A stretch of 64,000 bases of DNA, taken from assembly GCF_029893355.1 (NCBI RefSeq), contig NZ_JARZAI010000006.1, forward strand, positions 276,260 to 340,259, read 5' to 3'. A program made the translations under genes and the position numbers. Origin of the DNA: Kitasatospora sp. MAA4. GTDB lineage: Bacteria > Actinomycetota > Actinomycetes > Streptomycetales > Streptomycetaceae. The first letter of the stretch is position 1, and every line of letters starts with the position of its first letter. Below the pieces are notes generated by a model that saw nothing but the letters and a program-made list of their open reading frames with translations, was not told the DNA's origin and ran no database searches. Of the stretch, positions 17,886 through 26,139 are shown in pieces.

Positions 17886-19310
17886 TCAGGGCTTCGGCAC
17901 GGTGTTCACGTAGTTGGTGCCGTCGCCGTAGAAGTCCGTCACCGTCTTCTGGACGTCCGCCAGGGACATCGCCTGCTTGGCGTTGTAGTAGAACCAGTTG
18001 ACCTTCGTGTCCCAGGCCCGCGGTCCGGCGAAGGGAAGATCCACGAACCAGGTGTTGAAGTTGACCACCATGGCCTCGCGCGGATAGTACTTGCCCGAAC
18101 TGCTGAACAGGTCCTTGCCGTCCAGGGAGTAGGTGGCCACGCCGTTCACGGCGGTCATCACGATGGTGTGCCAGCCCTGGAGGCTGATGTTGTGGCGCAG
18201 GGTGGACCGGTCGCCGGTCTTGGCGCTGAACCAGGTCGTGGTGTCCAGCACCGGGCCCTTGGAGCCCCAGCCGCCGTTGGGCATGTACTCGTTGTCGAGC
18301 TCGCTGTAGAGCGAGTCGTCGGGCGAGATCGTGTAGAAGGACTCGTTGACGTGGTCGCCGGGGTTGCCGGTGGTGGGCGCGTCGCTGAAGTAGATCCGGG
18401 CCGCGTAGGTGCCGGTCAGGAACGGGGTGTTCGCGCTCTGCACCTCGGCCTGCGTGGTGTGTTCCTTCGTCCCGTCCGTGGCGGCCTGCAGCTGGAGCAC
18501 CTGGCCGCCCAGCGCGTCCGGCTCGGCCGGGAAGCTGACACCCGCGGCCGACCAGGTGTCGGGAATGCCCGGGCCGCCCTTGCTGGTCCGGATCCGCCAC
18601 CCGTGCTTGATCAGCGCGGGGTCGGTGGGGCCGCTGTAGTGGAAGTTGTCGAACACCACGCCGTCCGGGACGGACTGCTTCGGGGTGGGCGCCCCCGAGG
18701 GCTGCCCCGCGGCGCCGGAGTCGGCCCCGCCGGGCAGCGCGGTCCCCCAGGCGAGCGCGCCGCGCAGGTAGGCGGTCACCAGCTTGGACGGCTTGAAGGT
18801 GGTGTCCTTGGCGTTGAACGAGTGGTCGCTGGCCTGGTTCAGGTTCTGGTGGTCCAGCCGGAACAGCTGGAGGTTGATCCCCTTGCTGTTCGCCCCGGGC
18901 GCCAGGGTGCCCGCGCCCGCCGCGAAGGTGAGCTGGAGGTAGTCCGTGGCGTCGGCGGTGGGGTTGGCCAGCGGGACGATGGTGCCGGAGAGGTTCGAGC
19001 AGCCCATCGCGGCGTCGACGCAGTCGAAGCCGTACGCGGAGCCGCCGTCGGCGGTGAAGTAGTACCGCACCGTCACGTCGCTCAGGGAGACCGTCTTCTT
19101 GGAGGTGTTGATGACCTCCAGCTGCGGCTTGGCCACCGCGACCACGGCCGTGGGGTCGGTGCGGTACCGGACGGTGAGGTCCGGGGGCGTGGGATGGGCG
19201 GCGCGCCAGACCGGGTAGAGCAGGTAGCCGGCGGCGACGAGCACGCACACCAGCAGCAGTATTTTGAGTGCGCTCCACACGCGTCGAGACGCGCTGCCGG
19301 CAGATCCCAC
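17886..19310 (-). CDS. membrane-anchored CBM3 + GH16-like glucanase
   Basis: A 474-aa protein with a signal-anchor helix (ILLLVCVLVAAGYLLYPVW, ~16-34). Residues ~45-190 form a family 3 carbohydrate-binding module (LEVINTSKKTVSLSDVTVRY ... VTAYLRGALAWG), the type that binds cellulose or chitin. A Gly/Pro-rich linker leads to a concanavalin-like domain (~215-474) with SELDNEY, matching the ExDxE catalytic core of GH16 glucanases. It should bind and cut or remodel a beta-glucan-like polymer outside the cell. The GTG start at 19310 is behind TAGGAG. The Asn in the ExDxE core is unusual, so activity needs testing. Confidence 0.78.
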   Translation of the reverse strand: MGSAGSASRRVWSALKILLLVCVLVAAGYLLYPVWRAAHPTPPDLTVRYRTDPTAVVAVAKPQLEVINTSKKTVSLSDVTVRYYFTADGGSAYGFDCVDAAMGCSNLSGTIVPLANPTADATDYLQLTFAAGAGTLAPGANSKGINLQLFRLDHQNLNQASDHSFNAKDTTFKPSKLVTAYLRGALAWGTALPGGADSGAAGQPSGAPTPKQSVPDGVVFDNFHYSGPTDPALIKHGWRIRTSKGGPGIPDTWSAAGVSFPAEPDALGGQVLQLQAATDGTKEHTTQAEVQSANTPFLTGTYAARIYFSDAPTTGNPGDHVNESFYTISPDDSLYSELDNEYMPNGGWGSKGPVLDTTTWFSAKTGDRSTLRHNISLQGWHTIVMTAVNGVATYSLDGKDLFSSSGKYYPREAMVVNFNTWFVDLPFAGPRAWDTKVNWFYYNAKQAMSLADVQKTVTDFYGDGTNYVNTVPKP

Positions 19311-19464
19311 GAAGGCTCCTAGTACAGGTGCGAGCGCGTTACTGAGGCCGCACGTTCATATGATGGTCAGAGATGACCGCATGCAGCGGCCATCCTAGCC
19401 ACCCGGTCCGCGCCCCCCACGGGGCCTCGGCCCCAGCGCCCGGTCACGTGCTCTCTGCTCCGCC

Positions 19465-20394
19465 TCAGAACCTGAACCAGGTCGCCCGCGCCGGCACATC
19501 CGCCGACCGGGTCTTGGCCACCTGGGCGATCTTGTCCGCGGTCAGCGGCTGGTCCCACACCTGGACGTCGGCGATCGAACCGTTCCACGAGTCCACCCAG
19601 TGCGACTTGAAGCGCGCACGGCCGACCTCGATCGGGCCGTTGGTGGACAGGATCCCCGGCGCCGGGGTGGTCTTGGCGAGCACGCCGTCGACGTACAGGG
19701 AGATGGTCTGCGCCTTGACGTCGTACACACCGGTCAGTGTCGTCCACTGCCCGACGGTGGCCGGGTCCGTGGACAGCGCCTGGATGGCCTTGCCGCTCTC
19801 GGCCGCGGTCTGCACCTTGAACACCCACTGGTCGTGGGTGCCCACGATGTCGCGGCCCAGGTAGAAGGAGAAGAACCCGTCGCTGCCCTGGGAGACGGCG
19901 GCCCGCGGCTCGTCCGGCGCGCTGTTGCGGACCACGGCGGAGACCGTGAAGCTCGTGCAGGTGTTGACGACGGTCGAGTTGACCTCGGCGTAGCCGTCCG
20001 GGGTGCCGTGCGTGGTCAGTGCCAGACCGCTGTGGCCGTCGACGGTGCCGACCTGGGCCGAGGCCCCGAGCCGCAGGTCGTTACTGCCCGTGGTCGGTGC
20101 GAGGGTCGGCGCTATGCAGTTCGCGGCCACCGGCTGCGCGGGCTGCGGCTTCTTCTTGCCCAGCGGGCCGCCCAGTACCAGCGCGGCGACCACGATCCCG
20201 GCCACCACCAGAGCACCGATCGCGCCGAAGCCGACGCGCAGCAGCCGCTTGCGGCGCGCAGCACGCTCGGTCGCCTCGGCCATCGCCGCCCAGTCCGGGG
20301 TACTCCCGACCGGCCCGAAGCCCGGCGCACCCCAGCCACCGTTGCCGTTCTGGCCGCCGCTCACGCTTCCCCCGTTTCCGCCGGCACTCTCCAT
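19465..20394 (-). CDS. single-pass membrane protein with LamG/concanavalin-like domain
   Basis: A 309-aa protein. The first ~65 residues are Gly/Asn/Pro-rich and cytoplasmic, ending in a basic stretch before one membrane helix (GFGAIGALVVAGIVVAALVL). The extracellular ~200 residues are a LamG-type sandwich with the typical ISLYVDGVLAKT and SIADVQVWDQPLTADKIA strands. LamG domains bind sugars or proteins and have no catalytic residues here. The start ATG 20394 is chosen over the longer frame because the region upstream (to 20604) reads as non-coding. It is transcribed toward the GH16 gene with a 154-bp gap and may serve the same surface glycan. Confidence 0.78.
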   Translation of the reverse strand: MESAGGNGGSVSGGQNGNGGWGAPGFGPVGSTPDWAAMAEATERAARRKRLLRVGFGAIGALVVAGIVVAALVLGGPLGKKKPQPAQPVAANCIAPTLAPTTGSNDLRLGASAQVGTVDGHSGLALTTHGTPDGYAEVNSTVVNTCTSFTVSAVVRNSAPDEPRAAVSQGSDGFFSFYLGRDIVGTHDQWVFKVQTAAESGKAIQALSTDPATVGQWTTLTGVYDVKAQTISLYVDGVLAKTTPAPGILSTNGPIEVGRARFKSHWVDSWNGSIADVQVWDQPLTADKIAQVAKTRSADVPARATWFRF

Positions 20395-20807
20395 GGGCCG
20401 AACCCTAAGCCACCTCGGATCACCTGCAAACACCGGGGTAACGAAGTTTTTCCCCCACCCGAGGCCTCTCAATCGGAGCGGAGGCCACCGACGGATCCCC
20501 CGTCGCGAAGCCGCCGGTCGCAGGCTCGAAAGTCCGCCGGCTCTCCCATCCGACTCCCCCGCCACTTCGGACGCACCATCACCTGGAAGTCGACTGAGCG
20601 TCACATTGCGTTGGCCGCGGCGGCGGCCCGGGTCGCCGATTGCGCCAACTCCGGTTGCCCTGCGCGTAAGAGACGCATCTTCATACCTGGACAGGCTCAG
20701 GTGACATGTTCAGCCGATGATACGATCACCGAGCTTGCGGAGCGGCGGGTTCACCCTGCAATGGCTGGGATATAGCGGTCGGCAGTCAGTCGCCTGAAGA
20801 GAGTCTT
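20395..20807. other. 413-bp intergenic region, divergent promoters
   Basis: No gene is supported. It separates the leftward LamG gene from the rightward conservon, and must carry the conservon promoter. The ~120 bases before 20808 are less GC-rich than the rest (stretches such as GATGATACGATC), consistent with a promoter; I could not fix a -35/-10 pair. Confidence 0.4.
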
Positions 20808-22013
20808 ATGACGAAATACACAGCGAACCCAGTGCTTTGGGCTCTTGCCCTCGTCCTTGTCGCCGTGGTCGCCCTCGTCGTCCGCCAGCGCAAGGCGGCT
20901 CTGGCGTTGCGGCAGGAGATCGACGGCCTCCGGGACCACTACTCCGATCTGGAGAACCAATATACCCAGTCCGTCGAATCAGCCAAGGAACAGGCTGACG
21001 AGGCGACAAAGACTGTGTTGAAGTCCGCTATGCGGACCCTGCAAGGCCTTGCCGCCGAACAGCAGTTGATCCTCTCCCGACTCCAGGGCAAGTACGGGGA
21101 GTCGGCCATTCTGCAGGATCTGCTGGAAGTCGACCACACCAACTCGCAGTTCGGGCGACGCGCGCAGTCCATCGCGGTGCTCTGCGGCGGCTGGCTGGGC
21201 CGGCACCGCGACACCGCCTCGGTCTACGACGTGGTGCGCAGCGCGCAGGGCCGCATCCGGCACTTCCGGCGCGTGGAGATCCTCTCCCAGGTGGACTTCG
21301 GCGTCTCCGCCAGGGCCGTCGAACCGGTGGCGCTGGCGCTCGCCGAGCTGCTCGACAACGCGACCAGCTACTCCAGCCCGGACACCGTCGTCGAGATCAA
21401 CATCCGGACCGTCCCCAAGGGCGTCGTCATCGTCGTGGACGATGCCGGCGTCGGCATGAACGACGAGGAGCGGGCCCGCGCCGAGAAGCTGCTGAGCAGC
21501 GACCGGGTCTCGGGCGTCGCGGGGCTCGGCAATCCGCCGCAGTTCGGCATGGCGGTGATCGGCGTCCTCTGCGAGCGATTCGACTTCGAGGTGTCGGTGG
21601 ACTCCTCCTCTCCCTACGGAGGGGTGCGCGCCGTGGTCCTGCTGCCGCACGAACTGCTCACCAACATGCCGGAGAAGCGGGTCCCCGCCGCGCCCGTGCC
21701 GGCCGCCCCGGCGCCGGCAGCAGCCCCGACCCCGGCACCGGCACCGGCGGCGGCACCAGCCGCGGGGTCCGAGCCCGAGGTCGTCGGCGAGACCGCCGAC
21801 GGACTACCCCTTCGGCGGCGCAAGCGGCCGATGGCGATCGTGCCGCCCACCACGCCCGTCCCGGCCGCCTCGGCCCGCTCGGGCTCGGACACCGCGGCGA
21901 TCATGGGCGCCTTCCAGCGGGGCACCCGGTCCGGCCGGGCCACGCAGCCGGACGACGCGGACCAGGCCACCAGCACACGTGGCGCAAGCAGTGAAGGGCA
22001 TGAGGTCTCGTGA
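20808..22013 (+). CDS. cvnA: conservon histidine-kinase-like ATPase (CvnA)
   Basis: A 401-aa sensor kinase-like protein, first gene of a five-gene conservon. One membrane helix (VLWALALVLVAVVALVV) is near the N-terminus and a coiled region follows. The ATP-binding domain has the N-box LLDNATSYS (~182) and DDAGVGM (~214). No obvious phospho-accepting His of a canonical H-box stands out, as is usual for CvnA proteins. The C-terminal ~130 residues are Pro/Ala-rich and low complexity. In the conservon model it works with CvnB, CvnC and CvnD as a membrane complex resembling eukaryotic G-protein signalling. The start ATG follows GAAGAGAG; the 3' end overlaps cvnB (GTGA). Confidence 0.9.
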   Translation: MTKYTANPVLWALALVLVAVVALVVRQRKAALALRQEIDGLRDHYSDLENQYTQSVESAKEQADEATKTVLKSAMRTLQGLAAEQQLILSRLQGKYGESAILQDLLEVDHTNSQFGRRAQSIAVLCGGWLGRHRDTASVYDVVRSAQGRIRHFRRVEILSQVDFGVSARAVEPVALALAELLDNATSYSSPDTVVEINIRTVPKGVVIVVDDAGVGMNDEERARAEKLLSSDRVSGVAGLGNPPQFGMAVIGVLCERFDFEVSVDSSSPYGGVRAVVLLPHELLTNMPEKRVPAAPVPAAPAPAAAPTPAPAPAAAPAAGSEPEVVGETADGLPLRRRKRPMAIVPPTTPVPAASARSGSDTAAIMGAFQRGTRSGRATQPDDADQATSTRGASSEGHEVS

Positions 22014-22411
22014 ACGACGATCTGTCATGGATGCTCGACAGCGCCCTGGAGATTCCCGGGGCCCTGCACGCCGTCCTGATCTCCGCCGACGGTCTGTTGA
22101 TGGCCCGAACGAAGGAGTTCGACAAGGACAACGCGGACCGGGTCGCCGCCGCGATGAGCGGAGTGCAGTCGCTCAGCCGGTCGCTCGGGTTCTTCTGCGG
22201 CGACCCCGGCCAGCGGTGGCAGCAGACCCTGGTCGAGTTCGACGGCGGCTGGGTGTTCCTGATCTCCGCCGGTGAGGGCGCCTACCTCGGCGTCTCCGCC
22301 TCGCTGGACATCGACATGCAGGACATCACCTTCCGGATGCAGCAGCTCGTCGGCCAGCTGGGCAAGGTCCTGGCGGCGCCGCCGCGCGAGAACTTCGGGG
22401 CGCTCCAGTGA
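22010..22411 (+). CDS. cvnB: roadblock/LC7 domain protein (CvnB)
   Basis: A 133-aa single-domain roadblock/LC7 protein (SALEIPGALHAVLISADGLL ... SRSLGF ... GWVFLISAGEGAYLGVSAS). In conservons it is thought to act as a regulator or GAP/GEF-like partner of the small GTPase CvnD. The GTG start overlaps the cvnA stop and its own stop overlaps the cvnC start, so the three are translationally coupled. Length and motifs are normal for the family. Confidence 0.92.
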   Translation: MNDDLSWMLDSALEIPGALHAVLISADGLLMARTKEFDKDNADRVAAAMSGVQSLSRSLGFFCGDPGQRWQQTLVEFDGGWVFLISAGEGAYLGVSASLDIDMQDITFRMQQLVGQLGKVLAAPPRENFGALQ

Positions 22412-22785
22412 CAGCTCCCGAGGAGTTCGAGCTCGCGTCCGACGGCTTAGTCCGGGCGTACGTCATCACCAAGGGGCGAGGGCTGCCCGACGAGCAGCAG
22501 CTGTCCCTGATCACGCTGGTGACGGCGGCGCCCGACGAGGACCGGCGGCCTCAGCAGCTGTCACCGGAGGAGCAGCGGCTGCTGGACATCTGCTCCGCCG
22601 GCTACCTCTCGGTCGCCGAGATCGCGGGGCACACCAAACTGCCGCTGGGCGTGGTGCGGATCGTCCTGGCCGGACTCACCGAGGGCGGCCACCTGATCAC
22701 CCGTGCGCCGGTGCCCCGCGCCCGCGACGCGGACCGGCGGCTCCTGGAGGAGGTACTCCATGGTCTTCAGACCAAGTTCGGCTGA
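22408..22785 (+). CDS. cvnC: DUF742 protein (CvnC)
   Basis: A 125-aa DUF742 protein with the family's VRAYVITKGR start and a C-terminal winged-helix-like segment (LSVAEIAGHTKLPLGVVRIV). The biochemical role is unknown; in conservons it interacts with the other Cvn proteins. Its GTG start overlaps cvnB, and its last 26 bases overlap the start of cvnD. Confidence 0.92.
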   Translation: MTAPEEFELASDGLVRAYVITKGRGLPDEQQLSLITLVTAAPDEDRRPQQLSPEEQRLLDICSAGYLSVAEIAGHTKLPLGVVRIVLAGLTEGGHLITRAPVPRARDADRRLLEEVLHGLQTKFG

Positions 22786-23371
22786 CGGACAGAGCCTGGA
22801 CAAGCAGGACTACGTCCAGGGCGGAGCGACCCAGACGGCTGTGAAGATCCTCGTCGTCGGCCACTTCGCGGTGGGCAAGACCACGTTCATCGGCTCGATC
22901 TCCGAGATCGAACCGCTGTCCACCGAGGAGACCATGACTCGGGCGGCGGCGGCGGTGGACGACCTCAAGGGAGTCCGGGGCAAGACCACCACCACGGTCG
23001 CCATGGACTTCGGCCGGCTGACCGTCAGCGAGCGGGTGGTGCTCTACCTGTTCGGCACGCCCGGCCAGTTGCGCTTCGTGCAGATGTGGGAGGACATGGC
23101 CCGCGGCGCCCTCGGCGCGCTGATCCTCGTCGACCCCGAGCGGCTCGCCGACTCCTTCGCCGTGATCGACCTCATCGAGCAGTACGGCCTCGACTACGCG
23201 ATCGCGGTGAACCACTTCGACGGCAATCCGCAGCGCGCCGAGGCGTCGCTGCGGGAGGCACTCGATCTTCTCGACGACACCCCCGTCGTCACCTGCGACG
23301 CGCGCGACGAGAAGTCGTCGGCCGCCGCACTGACCACACTGGTCCGGTATTTGCTGGACCGTGCCAGCTAG
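22760..23371 (+). CDS. cvnD: Ras-like small GTPase (CvnD)
   Basis: A 203-aa GTPase. It has a P-loop (GHFAVGKTTF), the switch region with conserved Thr (GKTTTTVAMDFG), G3-like FGTPGQ and the NHFDG element in place of NKxD. Members act as molecular switches in conservon signalling. The start is ATG 22760, preceded by GGAGGAGGTACTCC; the open frame extends upstream inside cvnC but lacks homology there. Confidence 0.92.
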   Translation: MVFRPSSADGQSLDKQDYVQGGATQTAVKILVVGHFAVGKTTFIGSISEIEPLSTEETMTRAAAAVDDLKGVRGKTTTTVAMDFGRLTVSERVVLYLFGTPGQLRFVQMWEDMARGALGALILVDPERLADSFAVIDLIEQYGLDYAIAVNHFDGNPQRAEASLREALDLLDDTPVVTCDARDEKSSAAALTTLVRYLLDRAS

Positions 23372-23386
23372 GAGCAACAAGCAGAC

Positions 23387-24745
23387 ATGGACGCTCGATC
23401 CTCCGCCTCGGTGGCGCCCCCGCCCGGATGCCCGGCCCACGGCAGCGGCGCCCGGGTCCCGCTGTACGGACCGGAGTTCGCGGCCGACCCGCATGCCTAC
23501 TACTCCTACCTGCGCAGCTACGGGCCGACCGCGCCCGTCGAACTCGCTCCCGGGGTGGAGGCCACGCTCGTCACCGACTACTCGACCGCCCTGCAACTGC
23601 TGCAGGACTCCGCCTCCTTCCGTAAGGACGCGCGCCGCTGGCGGGCCTTCAACGAGGGCGAGGTCGCGCCGGACAGCCCGGTCGTTCCGCTGCTCGCCTA
23701 CCGGCCCAACGCCATGTTCAGCGACGGCGCCGACCACCTGAGGCTGCGCCAGGCGGTCACCGACAGCATGGCCCGGGTCGACTCGCGCAAGCTGGCCCGC
23801 AGCACCGAGCAGGTGTCCGACTTCCTCATCGCCCAGTTCGGCTACCGCGGTTCGGCCGACCTGCTCGGCAACTACGCCCGGCAGCTGCCGCTCTTCGTGT
23901 TCAACGAGCTCTTCGGCTGCCCGGCCGACATCGGCGACCGGGTGCTCTTCGGCATCTCCGGGATGTTCGACGGCATCAACGCCGAGAACGCGGCCGCGGT
24001 GCTGTTCGGCGCGGTGGGCGAACTGGTGGCGCTCAAGCGGACCAGGCCCGGTGACGACGTCACCTCGTGGCTGATGCAGCACCAGGCCAAGCTGACGGAC
24101 GAGGAGATGGTCCACCAGCTCGCCCTCCTGCTGGCCGCCGGCACCGAGGCGCTGGGCAACCTCATCGGGAACACGCTGCACCGGCTGCTCACCCACGACG
24201 CGTACGCGCACACCGGCGGGCTGATCGACGAGGCCATCGACGACACGCTGTGGGAGAACCCGCCGATGTCGAACCTCGCGCCGCACTATCCGGCGGCCGA
24301 CATGGAGTTCGCCGGACAGCAGCTGCGGGCGGGCGATCTCCTGCTGGTCAGCTTCGCCGCCGCCAACAACAGCCCGATGCTCAGCGCGGAGCGGCAGGCG
24401 GGCAGCAGGGCCCACCTGGCGTGGGGCGCCGGCCCGCACGCCTGCCCGTCCAAGGACCCGGCCCGGCAGATCTCGGTGAGCGCCATCGAGAACCTGCTCA
24501 ACCAGCTCCCGGACATCCAACTCGCCGTGCCCGAGGCGAGCCTGACCTGGCGTCCCGGTCCTTTCAGCCGGGGTCTCACCGCGCTGCCCACCCGGTTCAC
24601 CCCGGTCGAGGCCGCCCGCCGACCCGCCCCGCAGGCCCGCCCGGAGCCGTCCGTTCGCGCCGAGCAGACAACCCAGCAGAACCGCACGTCCACGTCCGAA
24701 CGGGGCGGGCGCTGGAGTCAGTTCCTCAACTGGCTGACGAAGTGA
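23387..24745 (+). CDS. conservon cytochrome P450, CYP157-like, ExxR arginine absent
   Basis: A 452-aa P450. The heme loop is present (AHLAWGAGPHACPSK, thiolate Cys near residue 352), and the I-helix reads LLLAAGTEALGN. The K-helix ExxR motif is not canonical: the aligned stretch reads IDDTLWENPP, with Trp where Arg is expected. This loss is known for the CYP157 family, which occurs at the end of conservons, often paired with a CYP154. A hydrophilic tail of ~50 residues follows the heme domain. The gene starts 16 bases after cvnD behind CTAGGAG. Substrate and redox partner are unknown; a signalling or structural role is possible. Confidence 0.88.
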   Translation: MDARSSASVAPPPGCPAHGSGARVPLYGPEFAADPHAYYSYLRSYGPTAPVELAPGVEATLVTDYSTALQLLQDSASFRKDARRWRAFNEGEVAPDSPVVPLLAYRPNAMFSDGADHLRLRQAVTDSMARVDSRKLARSTEQVSDFLIAQFGYRGSADLLGNYARQLPLFVFNELFGCPADIGDRVLFGISGMFDGINAENAAAVLFGAVGELVALKRTRPGDDVTSWLMQHQAKLTDEEMVHQLALLLAAGTEALGNLIGNTLHRLLTHDAYAHTGGLIDEAIDDTLWENPPMSNLAPHYPAADMEFAGQQLRAGDLLLVSFAAANNSPMLSAERQAGSRAHLAWGAGPHACPSKDPARQISVSAIENLLNQLPDIQLAVPEASLTWRPGPFSRGLTALPTRFTPVEAARRPAPQARPEPSVRAEQTTQQNRTSTSERGGRWSQFLNWLTK

Positions 24746-24851
24746 CAGCCTGACAGATCCGGGCGTTTGACCGGTGCATGAAGGTTCAACAACGGGGGTA
24801 TTGAGCAGCGCGATAGTCCCCCCGTCATTGATCCAGAACCAGGAGGGTGTC

Positions 24852-24974
24852 ATGGAACCCGTTTCCAGCGATGCCGATCTGACCCAGCACCCCGAGGCGT
24901 CACACCCGCCGATACCCGCCCCATCGGGCGGGTATCGGCTTGTGGCCTCCGCTCTGCGGCAGGGGCGCCAGTGA
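24852..24974 (+). CDS. 40-aa leader-like ORF coupled to the prenyltransferase
   Basis: ATG 24852 sits behind a very strong ribosome site (AGGAGGGTGTC), and the 40-codon frame ends in TGA at 24972-24974, overlapping the prenyltransferase GTG (GTGA). The peptide (starting MEPVSSDADLTQHPEASH, ending ALRQGRQ) has no Trp and no recognisable domain. A perfect 14-bp hairpin lies inside the ORF. The layout suggests a regulatory leader peptide whose translation opens or closes access to the next gene rather than a functional protein. It could also be a true small protein. Confidence 0.55.
   Translation: MEPVSSDADLTQHPEASHPPIPAPSGGYRLVASALRQGRQ
24908..24939 (+). promoter_or_regulatory. perfect 14-bp hairpin inside the leader ORF
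   Basis: Arms at 24908-24921 and 24926-24939 are exactly complementary with the loop CATC. No T-run follows, so it is not a simple terminator. It ends 31 bases before the prenyltransferase start and may hold back translation or transcription depending on ribosome passage through the leader. Confidence 0.65.
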
Positions 24975-26104
24975 TCGGCCTCCGGCACAGACCCTCCGCC
25001 AGGACGCTCACCGCCCAGACGCTCGGCAGCCACACGGCGGGCCAACTGCTGCGGCTGTGCGAGGTCGTGGGGCTGGGCGAAGCCGCCGCCGCCGGCTACG
25101 CGCAGACCCTGACCGCGGCACTGGGCCCGACCGCCATGCGGCCGCTGGGTCTGGGCTCCGGCAGCAGCTCCTTCCTCTCCGACGACCACACGCCGGTGGA
25201 GTTCTCGCTCTCCTTCGCACCGGGCGAGGCCCCGACCCTGCGCGTGCTGCTGGAGCCGGGCGGCGGCCACGGCGGCCTGGCGCAGAGCGGGCGCGCCGGG
25301 CTCGCGGTCGTCCGCGAGCTCGCGCAGCGCTGGAACTTCTCCACCGACCGGCTCGACGAGCTCCAGGACCTCTTCTTCCCGCTGTCCCCGCAGGGCCCGC
25401 TGGCCCTGTGGCTGGCGCTGGAGCTGCGTCCCGGTGGCGCCCCCCGGGTCAAGGTGTACCTGAACCCCTCAGCGTCCGGAGCGGCCCGCGCTGCCGACAC
25501 GGTGCGGGAGGCGCTGCGCCGGCTCGGCCACCACCAGGCGTTCGCGACGCTGCCGCAGTCCGACCGCGTCCTCTTCTTCGCCCTGGACCTGGGCGACTGG
25601 GACGTCCCCCGGGTGAAGGTGTACACCGCGCACCACGACCTGTCGGCCGCGGCCGCGGGGAGCCTGTCCCGGATGGAGGACGGCCCCGATCCCGCCGAGA
25701 CCGAGGCGTTCTTCCGCGCGGCCTCCGGGCTTGCGGACGGCCAGGACACCCTGCTCGACCGCCGGCCCGTCCAGGCCTGCCACGCCTTCACCGAGACGGC
25801 GACCGGCCTGCCGGGCGGCTTCACCCTCTACGTCCCGGTGCGCGACTACGTCCGGCACGACGGCGATGCCCTGGGCCGGGCGCTGGTCCTGCTGGACCGC
25901 TACGGCATCGACTCGGCCCAGCTCGTGGACGCCCTGGCCGCCGTCACCTCGCGGCGCCTGGAGGACGGCGCGGGCCTCATCGCCTACCTGGCGCTCGCCC
26001 ACCAGCAGGGCCGTCCGCCGCGGGTGATGGTGTACATCTCCTCGGAGGCCTACGAGGTGCGGCCACCGGCCGTGTCGGCGCCGCTGATCGCAGCCGTTCG
26101 CTGA
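24971..26104 (+). CDS. DMATS/ABBA-type indole (tryptophan) prenyltransferase
   Basis: A 377-aa soluble aromatic prenyltransferase of the bacterial dimethylallyl-tryptophan synthase group. The alternating beta strands with basic residues for the diphosphate are visible: VEFSLSFAP, PRVKVYLNPS, PRVKVYTAHHD, GFTLYVPVRDYVRH and PRVMVYISSEAYEVRP. It should transfer a C5 unit from DMAPP to an indole ring. A flavin monooxygenase gene lies convergent next door; from memory, prenyltransferase/FMO pairs of this kind occur in several actinomycetes and convert tryptophan to prenylated indole products. The GTG start overlaps a 40-aa leader ORF. Regiospecificity cannot be told from sequence. Confidence 0.86.
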   Translation: MIGLRHRPSARTLTAQTLGSHTAGQLLRLCEVVGLGEAAAAGYAQTLTAALGPTAMRPLGLGSGSSSFLSDDHTPVEFSLSFAPGEAPTLRVLLEPGGGHGGLAQSGRAGLAVVRELAQRWNFSTDRLDELQDLFFPLSPQGPLALWLALELRPGGAPRVKVYLNPSASGAARAADTVREALRRLGHHQAFATLPQSDRVLFFALDLGDWDVPRVKVYTAHHDLSAAAAGSLSRMEDGPDPAETEAFFRAASGLADGQDTLLDRRPVQACHAFTETATGLPGGFTLYVPVRDYVRHDGDALGRALVLLDRYGIDSAQLVDALAAVTSRRLEDGAGLIAYLALAHQQGRPPRVMVYISSEAYEVRPPAVSAPLIAAVR

Positions 26105-26139
26105 GAGGGGCGGCAGGTCGGGGGCCTGCCGCCTGTCCG

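Noticed and set aside
24852..24974. Tryptophan attenuator before the prenyltransferase
   Set aside because: The leader peptide has no Trp codons and the hairpin lacks a T-run, so a classic Trp attenuator is not supported; kept as an unspecified leader.
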